From Pseudomonadales bacterium (GTDB lineage: Bacteria; Pseudomonadota; Gammaproteobacteria; Pseudomonadales; Azotimanducaceae), in NCBI GenBank assembly GCA_029244465.1, contig JAQWQN010000264.1, positions 1 to 7,450 of the forward strand: a DNA stretch of 7,450 nt, given 5' to 3'. The position numbers and the translations under genes were made by a program. Positions 1-5,106 of the stretch are shown in pieces; the first letter of the stretch is position 1, and every line of letters begins with the position of its first letter. The notes beneath the pieces are model-generated. The model was not told the origin of the DNA and did no database searches. It was given only the letters and a program-made list of their open reading frames with translations.

Positions 1-102
1 GGCGTCTGCGGCCATGCAAAGTGCCGTCAGGGTTGGCCAAAGCAGCAAAAGCGAGCCGGAACAGTGGCGGAGCTTGGTCTACAGGCCCTCCTGGCATCGT
101 GA
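1..102 (+). CDS. 3' end of an unidentified gene upstream of the TRAP operon (partial)
   Basis: Frame 1 is open from the window edge to a TGA at 100-102, giving a 33-residue C-terminal tail that ends AELGLQALLAS. Its stop overlaps the proposed GTG start of the next gene in a GTGA tetranucleotide, an arrangement typical of co-translated operon genes and the main reason to believe it is coding. The other two forward frames are also open here, so an open frame alone proves little. The tail carries several Lys/Arg/Gln residues and then a short helix-like end. I do not recognise a family. If real, it is the first visible gene of the TRAP/amidohydrolase operon and may be another catabolic enzyme. 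Confidence 0.45.
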   Translation, partial: GVCGHAKCRQGWPKQQKRAGTVAELGLQALLAS

Positions 103-590
103 GCCTCACAAAGATAATCGACTCCTCCAGCATCAAGCTCGCTCATGCTATACGCTGGCTCGCTTTAGCAATGGTCATCGTAACCGTCGCAATTGTGATC
201 TTACGTTACGCATTCGAAATCGGCGCCATTCCTTTACAAGAATCCGTGATGTATATGCACGGTTTGTTGTTCTTGTTTGGCATTCCGTACGGTGTTCACA
301 AGAATACGCATGTGAGAGTCGACATTTTGTACAGTAAACTTTCTCCATCGCGACAGGCAGTGATTGACCTTACCGGACACCTCATCTTCCTGCTCCCAAT
401 TGCAATTTTTATTCTCGTGACCTGCTGGCCATATACGCTGTCTAGCTGGCGAGTATTAGAGGGGTCTGCCGAAGTCGGCGGTATTCCCGGGGTTTTCCTG
501 CTTAAAACACTGTTACCGATCACCGCCTTATTGCTGGCACTGCAGACGATCGCTGAAATCTTTAAGCAAGCCGCAAAGCTTCGCGCTTGA
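99..590 (+). CDS. TRAP transporter small permease subunit (DctQ family)
   Basis: This is the small inner-membrane subunit of a tripartite ATP-independent periplasmic (TRAP) transporter; it pairs with the large permease to form the sodium-driven carboxylate importer. With the GTG at 99 the protein has 163 residues, in the usual DctQ range. It has four hydrophobic segments at about 19-36, 48-66, 92-112 and 130-152. The DctQ landmark RYAFE follows TM1 (36-40), a QES stands where the family often has an acidic Glu pair (47-49), and HVRVDIL follows TM2 (71-77). I chose GTG at 99 because it overlaps the upstream stop as GTGA and leaves a normal short cytoplasmic N-terminus. The frame is open further upstream and a GTG at 21 would add 26 residues of non-family-like sequence. 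No convincing Shine-Dalgarno precedes either start; the first in-frame ATG (171) falls inside TM1. The sequence resembles the FcbT2-type ('mannitol/chloroaromatic') small permeases. Confidence 0.88.
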   Translation: MSLTKIIDSSSIKLAHAIRWLALAMVIVTVAIVILRYAFEIGAIPLQESVMYMHGLLFLFGIPYGVHKNTHVRVDILYSKLSPSRQAVIDLTGHLIFLLPIAIFILVTCWPYTLSSWRVLEGSAEVGGIPGVFLLKTLLPITALLLALQTIAEIFKQAAKLRA

Positions 591-1960
591 TGGATTTCAC
601 GCCGCTCATCATGTTTGCAGCCACCTTCGCTGCGCTTAGCCTGGGTTATCCCGTTGCGGCCACCTTGGCGGGGGTGGCGCTACTGTTCGCCTTCGGTGGC
701 ATAATGACCGGGGCGTTTAATCCAAACGATCTAGGATTTTCAGCAGGACGCCTTTTCGGCATTGTCACGAATCAAACTCTGATCGCCGTGCCTCTCTTTG
801 TCTTCATGGGGGTTGTCTTAGAAAAAACTCGGATCGCAGAGGACCTGCTATCCAGCATCGCTTCCTTGCTCAGTGGCTTCCGCGGTGGTCTGGCGATAAC
901 GGTCGTATTCGTTGGTATGCTAATGGCTGCATCTACTGGCATCGTTGGCGCCACCGTCGTAACAATGGGACTGATGTCGCTCCCTACGATGTTGCAGCAG
1001 GGCTACAAACCATCTTTGGCAACAGGAACCATCAGTGCCACTGGCACTCTGGGCCAGATCATTCCACCTTCTATCGCCCTGGTTCTGTTAGGCGACGTTT
1101 TGTCCAATGCGTATCAACAGGCCCAGCTCAACATGGGCGTATTTGCGCCTAAGTCGGTATCCGTCGGCGATCTTTTCGCGGGGGCAATTATCCCCGGCCT
1201 GATCCTGGTCGGCTTTTATTTTATCTACGTCATCATTCGCGCCGTGCTCGACCCCGAAAGCATGCCGCCCGCCGCTGACAGAACGACTAAAACCGCATCA
1301 CCTACCCTGGCCCTCAAAAGGTTATTTCCACCGCTGCTGCTAATTTTTGCCGTACTCGGTTCGATTCTGATGGGCTGGGCCACCCCTACTGAAGCTGCAG
1401 GGGTGGGCGCTGGTGGCGCACTGTTACTTGCCTTTAGCTACCGGCGGGTGAGCATCGATACGCTGCGCGAAACTTGTGAGTCCACGCTCACCACAACAGC
1501 CATGGTCTTTTTCATTTTGGTTGGCGCATCAATATTTTCCCTTGTTTTTCGTGGTTACGGTGGCGACGAACTCATTCAAACAATCTTTGAGTCTATGCCT
1601 GGTGGCATGTGGGGTGCGCTCGCCGTTGTCATGATCGTCATTTTTCTTCTTGGCTTTATACTCGACTTTATCGAGATCACCTTCGTTGTTGTTCCTATCG
1701 TAGGACCCATACTGCTGGCGATGGGTATCGATCCGATCTGGCTTGGCGTCCTAATCGCCGTGAATTTACAAACCTCATTTCTGACACCACCTTTCGGCTT
1801 CGCCCTTTTCTATTTAAGAGGGGTAACACCGCCATCCGTGACCACGGCTGATATGTACCGAGGCGTTGTTCCCTACATCGGTTTACAACTGCTTTTACTT
1901 ACCCTGTTATTAATCTGGCCTGCGCTCACAACCTGGCTACCAGGAGTTCTCTATGACTGA
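590..1960 (+). CDS. TRAP transporter large permease subunit (DctM family)
   Basis: This is the substrate-translocating subunit of the TRAP transporter, a polytopic inner-membrane protein of the ion-transporter superfamily. At 456 residues it is somewhat longer than the classic DctM of about 430. The extra length is in a loop after the first half (about 170-195) and a linker near 220-240, as I recall for the FcbT3-like branch. Visible family motifs are VPLFVFMG (67-74), GTLGQIIPPS (152-161), WATPTEAAGVGA (263-274) and TPPFGFALFYLRGV (399-412); the two Pro-rich re-entrant motifs sit at similar places in the two halves. Start: ATG at 590 shares one base with the preceding TGA (TGATG), a translational-coupling arrangement. 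A TTG at 587 is possible but less likely. It overlaps the downstream amidohydrolase by 8 bases, so permease and enzyme are almost certainly co-expressed. Confidence 0.95.
   Translation: MDFTPLIMFAATFAALSLGYPVAATLAGVALLFAFGGIMTGAFNPNDLGFSAGRLFGIVTNQTLIAVPLFVFMGVVLEKTRIAEDLLSSIASLLSGFRGGLAITVVFVGMLMAASTGIVGATVVTMGLMSLPTMLQQGYKPSLATGTISATGTLGQIIPPSIALVLLGDVLSNAYQQAQLNMGVFAPKSVSVGDLFAGAIIPGLILVGFYFIYVIIRAVLDPESMPPAADRTTKTASPTLALKRLFPPLLLIFAVLGSILMGWATPTEAAGVGAGGALLLAFSYRRVSIDTLRETCESTLTTTAMVFFILVGASIFSLVFRGYGGDELIQTIFESMPGGMWGALAVVMIVIFLLGFILDFIEITFVVVPIVGPILLAMGIDPIWLGVLIAVNLQTSFLTPPFGFALFYLRGVTPPSVTTADMYRGVVPYIGLQLLLLTLLLIWPALTTWLPGVLYD
1942..1946 (+). promoter_or_regulatory. Shine-Dalgarno site of the amidohydrolase gene
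   Basis: AGGAG lies six bases before the ATG at 1953, inside the last codons of the large-permease gene. It is the only strong ribosome binding site in the + strand operon. It fixes the amidohydrolase start and implies that this enzyme can be translated independently of coupling. Confidence 0.75.
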
Positions 1961-3125
1961 ATCCATAACCTATAGCGGCCTTAAGATATGGGATGGTACT
2001 GGCATCGCACAGGCGAACGCGATCACCGTAACCGGCACCAAGATCACATGGATGGGTGACAAGGCTAACGCGCCCAGGGAGGCGCGCGAGATAAACTGTG
2101 ACGGCCTCTCAGCAATCCCAGGACTGATAGATGCGCATGTGCATCTAGAACTCAATCCTGATGAGAGCAAACCACCTCAGCGAACTGAGGCGCATGTGGT
2201 ACCACTCATGGCTGAACGGGCACGGAAGATGGCGAAGGCGGGTATAACCACGGCCCGAGACCTCGGAGGCGGCGCTTGGTACGAATTGAGCCTACGAGAT
2301 GCCATCCATAGAGGCGAGGTGACCGGCCCCAGACTCGTTTGTTCGGGTCAACCCATCACTTGCCCACAAGGACACTGCCACTTCTGGGGTGGTGAGGCTG
2401 CCAACCTAGAAGAAGCAAAGGCAGTGCTCGCGAGACAGGTCGATCACAATGTCGATTTGATTAAAGTCATGGCGACCGGCGGGCGACTCACCGCAGGGTC
2501 CGAGCCTACAGACGCACAGTTTTCACAACCCATCTTAGATGAGATCGTCGCCACTGCGCACAACCTTAATTTACCCGTGGCTGCTCATTGCCACGGTACC
2601 GAAGGTATCCATCGGGCAGCCCTCGCTGGAGTTGATACGATCGAGCATTGCAGTTGGGTGGGGTCGGAAGGCTGGGCGTCTGATTACCAGGACGACGTTG
2701 CGCAAATCATCCTTGATAACGGAGTATGGGTTTCGCCAACCGTTAACAAAGGCTGGCAACGAATGCTGGACTCGAAAACTGGCAACGTTTTGACTCGCGT
2801 TCGGGCTGCCTATCGGCAAATGCTGAATATGGGTATTCCCATGCTTGCCAGTACCGACGCCGGTATCCCCGGCGTGTATCACGAAGAGTTGCCCGCAGCG
2901 TTGGTCGTTTTTGGCAAGATCGCAGAGCTCAGCAATGACCAAGCTTTACGCTCAGCGACTTCAGATGCCGCCAGGGCGCTTCGCCTGGATCATAAAACCG
3001 GTCATTTGAAAGTCGGGCACGATGCCGATCTGGTAATTCTCGATGGCGACCCGATATCGAATCTCGACGCTATCACAAAACCAGTGCATGTCCTCGCTCG
3101 TGGTGCCACCGCTTTGGCGGGATAG
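1953..3125 (+). CDS. Metal-dependent amidohydrolase, imidazolonepropionase/prolidase-like
   Basis: A 390-residue cytoplasmic member of the amidohydrolase superfamily (imidazolonepropionase-like group, COG1228 style), which hydrolyses amide or peptide bonds in a TIM barrel with a mono- or binuclear metal centre. Expected ligands are all visible: HxH at His62/His64 (DAHVHLE), Lys171 in LIKVMATGG (the usual carbamylated lysine), His212 in AAHCHG, His232 in IEHC and Asp302 in STDAG. The small beta-sandwich is built from the N-terminus (about 1-58, ending IPGLID) and the C-terminus (VGHDADLVILDGDP, 354-367). No signal peptide is seen. Characterised relatives include Xaa-Pro and other dipeptidases as well as imidazolonepropionase, so the substrate is open. 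True HutI is unlikely because no other histidine-degradation gene is present. The gene overlaps the TRAP permease by 8 bases, suggesting action on the imported compound or a product of it. Confidence 0.92.
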   Translation: MTESITYSGLKIWDGTGIAQANAITVTGTKITWMGDKANAPREAREINCDGLSAIPGLIDAHVHLELNPDESKPPQRTEAHVVPLMAERARKMAKAGITTARDLGGGAWYELSLRDAIHRGEVTGPRLVCSGQPITCPQGHCHFWGGEAANLEEAKAVLARQVDHNVDLIKVMATGGRLTAGSEPTDAQFSQPILDEIVATAHNLNLPVAAHCHGTEGIHRAALAGVDTIEHCSWVGSEGWASDYQDDVAQIILDNGVWVSPTVNKGWQRMLDSKTGNVLTRVRAAYRQMLNMGIPMLASTDAGIPGVYHEELPAALVVFGKIAELSNDQALRSATSDAARALRLDHKTGHLKVGHDADLVILDGDPISNLDAITKPVHVLARGATALAG

Positions 3126-3139
3126 TGTAGTCGCGAAAG

Positions 3140-3973
3140 TTACTTAAGAGACGGCCACTCTGGTGGCCGCCTCTCAACAAACGCTCGGACACCTTCCTTG
3201 TAGTCATCCTCACCCATCATGGCGTCTAACAAAGTTTCCGAATCCACCACAGAGCTCGCCACATCTCGGTGTAAATCTCGATAAATCTGCCAACGCGTCT
3301 GGCGCAGAGAATTTGGTGCAACGGTAGAGATCAAATTCTGCGCGTACTCGTAGGTTTTGGTCATAAGCTCATCTGGTTCTGCGAGCTGGTTTACGAAACC
3401 TAAGTCATAGGCCTCATCAGACAAGAATACGCGGCTGGTCATGAGCAAATCGTTCGCCCGTCCGAGCCCCACGATTCTAGGCAACATCCACGATAAGCCG
3501 AACTCAGCGGGCAGATTCAGTTTGCCATGCGCGGTCGTGAATTTCACGTTAGGCACAGCAAACCGAATGTCGGCAAAACAAGCCAACGCCAGCCCAACAC
3601 CTGCTGCCGGTCCATTCATAGCGGCGATAATCGGTTTCGAAAGTCCAAAGTGATAGGCAAATGCCGCATCAAATTCTTTCGCAACGCCGTACCCAGGGTT
3701 CGCAAGATCATCACTTGTACCTGGATCATAGCTACCACGATCAGAATGCCCTTCTAACGCTTGCGAGTCGCCACCAACACAAAACGCTCGGCCCCGGCCA
3801 GAAACAACGATCGCCTGAACCAGTTTGTCAGCATCAGCTTTGGCGAGAAGATATCGATACTCCGTATGAACCCGTCCGGTCCAAGCATTCATCCGATGTG
3901 GTCGGTTCAACCAAATCGTCGCAACACCATCACAAACCTCATATTCAGTGTTCTTTAGTTCCATATCGATCAT
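3140..3973 (-). CDS. Crotonase-family enzyme (enoyl-CoA hydratase/isomerase-like)
   Basis: A 277-residue cytoplasmic crotonase-fold protein; family members hydrate, isomerise or otherwise process acyl-CoA thioesters. The N-terminal WLNRPHRMNAW (21-31) is typical. The first oxyanion-hole segment is GRAFCVGGD (61-69) and the second is NGPAAGVG (120-127). In classical enoyl-CoA hydratase two glutamates catalyse hydration. Here the first equivalent (after GxG) appears to be Ala129, while a glutamate is present in the PAEFGLSWMLPR segment (Glu158), as in many isomerase-like members; hydratase activity is therefore uncertain. The C-terminus EDDYKEGVRAFVERRPPEW (255-273) is the usual CoA-lid tail. 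The start ATG overlaps the stop of the binding-protein gene as ATGA and has no Shine-Dalgarno, indicating coupled translation. An ATG three codons later (3964) is a weaker alternative. Context links it to catabolism of the TRAP substrate. Confidence 0.9.
   Translation of the reverse strand: MIDMELKNTEYEVCDGVATIWLNRPHRMNAWTGRVHTEYRYLLAKADADKLVQAIVVSGRGRAFCVGGDSQALEGHSDRGSYDPGTSDDLANPGYGVAKEFDAAFAYHFGLSKPIIAAMNGPAAGVGLALACFADIRFAVPNVKFTTAHGKLNLPAEFGLSWMLPRIVGLGRANDLLMTSRVFLSDEAYDLGFVNQLAEPDELMTKTYEYAQNLISTVAPNSLRQTRWQIYRDLHRDVASSVVDSETLLDAMMGEDDYKEGVRAFVERRPPEWPSLK
3147..3174. terminator. Hairpin at the convergent gene junction, possible bidirectional terminator
   Basis: An inverted repeat has a 7-bp perfect stem (CGGCCAC/GTGGCCG, 3152-3158 with 3163-3169), a TCTG loop, one A-C mismatch and four more outer pairs (AGAG/CTCT). 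It lies 22 bases after the amidohydrolase stop and inside the last codons of the opposing crotonase gene. Position and stability suit a terminator for + strand transcripts. There is no clear U-run on either strand, so it may instead be a transcript-end stabiliser or simply coding sequence. Confidence 0.35.
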
Positions 3974-5085
3974 CGGATGTTGACGTAGACTTGTTCACTA
4001 ATCTCGTGATATGCCCGTACGTCGGCTAAGAAAGCCATATAGGAATCATAGATTCGTTGCGACAACTCGTCAGTGCTCGCGGCTTCTGCTACGACGTCTT
4101 GCGAGGCAGATTTAAGTGCGGCAATAACGTCATCCGGCAATCTGCGCAACTCCACCCCATGTTCGTCCACTAAGGTTCGCAACGCTGCATTGTTACGCGC
4201 CGTAAACTCACTCAACATGTCGTCATTCACCGAGCGACTAGCTACTTCGATCATGACCTGCAGATCTTCCGGCAAACTCTCCCATGCCGATTTATTAACA
4301 ATGGCCTCCAGTGTCGGACCCGGCTCATGCCAGCCAGGGTAGTAATAGTATTTGGCGACCGTGTGAAGGGCGAACGCTAGATCGTTATAAGGACCTACCC
4401 ATTCGGTCGCATCGATCACGCCCGTTTGCAGCGAGGTAAAAACTTCACTGCCTGGCAAAGCCACCGGAATACCACCAGCTCGCTTCAGCACTTCGCCACC
4501 AAGCCCCGGAATACGCATCTTCACGCCTTCAAGATCGCTCAGAGAGTTAATCTCTTTATTGAACCAGCCAGCCATTTGCACACCCGTGTTCCCTGCCGCA
4601 AAAGGAATTAGCCCGAAAGGCTCGTATAGTTCCCGCCATAGCTCCATACCACCACCGTAGGCAAGCCAGCCATTCATCTCTTGCGCATTCATGCCAAATG
4701 GTACGGTAGAGAACATCGCAGCGATTGGGATCTTGCCGCGCCAGTAGTACGCCGCACCGTGCCCCATTTCCGCCGTGCCTTGGCTGACGGCGTCAAACAC
4801 TTCAAATGGTCCCACTAACTCGCCAGCCCCATAGACCTTGATGTCCAACCGACCACGACTCATCAGGCGCAGCTTCTCAGCCAAGCGCTCTGGACCCGTA
4901 CCAAGACCGGGTAAGTTCTTAGGCCAAGTCGTGATGAGTTTCCAACGATAGACCTTTTCAGGTTCTGCCATCACGCTCGACCCACTTTCACTTGCGTCCT
5001 CTTGATTCGGTCCACATGCACCCAACACAGCGATGATCAGTGCTGCAAACACAAGCTTTACGCTTCCTATAAATGTACCTTGCAC
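3970..5085 (-). CDS. TRAP transporter substrate-binding protein, lipoprotein, FcbT1/TakP-like (DctP superfamily)
   Basis: This is the periplasmic receptor that captures the substrate for the TRAP permease. The 371 residues begin with a hydrophobic signal segment (about 11-22) ending in the lipobox LGAC, with Cys24 as the predicted lipidated residue; the next residue is Gly, so there is no Asp inner-membrane retention signal. The mature domain opens with YRWKLITTWPKNLPG (46-60). Likely ligand residues by family motif are Gln170 (GNTGVQMAGW), Arg191 (MRIPG, the carboxylate-binding Arg) and Glu228-Trp229 (ATEWVGPYNDLA), followed by KYYYYPGWHEPG (245-256). This set matches the 2-oxoacid receptor TakP and chloroaromatic/mannitol-type receptors as I recall them, not C4-dicarboxylate DctP. 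Start: GTG at 5085, preceded by a good Shine-Dalgarno; no in-frame ATG occurs before codon 39, past the signal peptide. It lies 21 bases after uvrD and overlaps the crotonase gene. Confidence 0.93.
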   Translation of the reverse strand: MQGTFIGSVKLVFAALIIAVLGACGPNQEDASESGSSVMAEPEKVYRWKLITTWPKNLPGLGTGPERLAEKLRLMSRGRLDIKVYGAGELVGPFEVFDAVSQGTAEMGHGAAYYWRGKIPIAAMFSTVPFGMNAQEMNGWLAYGGGMELWRELYEPFGLIPFAAGNTGVQMAGWFNKEINSLSDLEGVKMRIPGLGGEVLKRAGGIPVALPGSEVFTSLQTGVIDATEWVGPYNDLAFALHTVAKYYYYPGWHEPGPTLEAIVNKSAWESLPEDLQVMIEVASRSVNDDMLSEFTARNNAALRTLVDEHGVELRRLPDDVIAALKSASQDVVAEAASTDELSQRIYDSYMAFLADVRAYHEISEQVYVNIR

Positions 5086-5090
5086 ACCGT

Positions 5091-5096
5091 TCTCCT
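5091..5096 (-). promoter_or_regulatory. Shine-Dalgarno site deciding the GTG start of the binding-protein gene
   Basis: AGGAGA on the minus strand ends five bases before the GTG at 5085-5083, in the 21-base gap after the uvrD stop. It supports GTG as the start and keeps the complete signal peptide and lipobox. Confidence 0.8.
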
Positions 5097-5106
5097 AATT
5101 ATCACG

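Noticed and set aside
14..337. 107-codon + strand frame beginning with ATG at 14.
   Set aside because: Most of it overlaps the small-permease gene out of frame, and the product is rich in Arg, His and Ser with no recognisable domain.
587..589. TTG as start of the large permease.
   Set aside because: The adjacent ATG at 590, overlapping the previous stop as TGATG, is a better start and changes the protein by only one residue.
2571..2942. 123-codon minus-strand open frame within the amidohydrolase gene.
   Set aside because: It is antisense to the metal-ligand region of a well-supported gene; its composition is non-protein-like.
3661..4029. 122-codon + strand frame opposite the crotonase and binding-protein junction.
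   Set aside because: It is antisense to two conserved genes, rich in His, Gln and Ser in a way typical of shadow frames.
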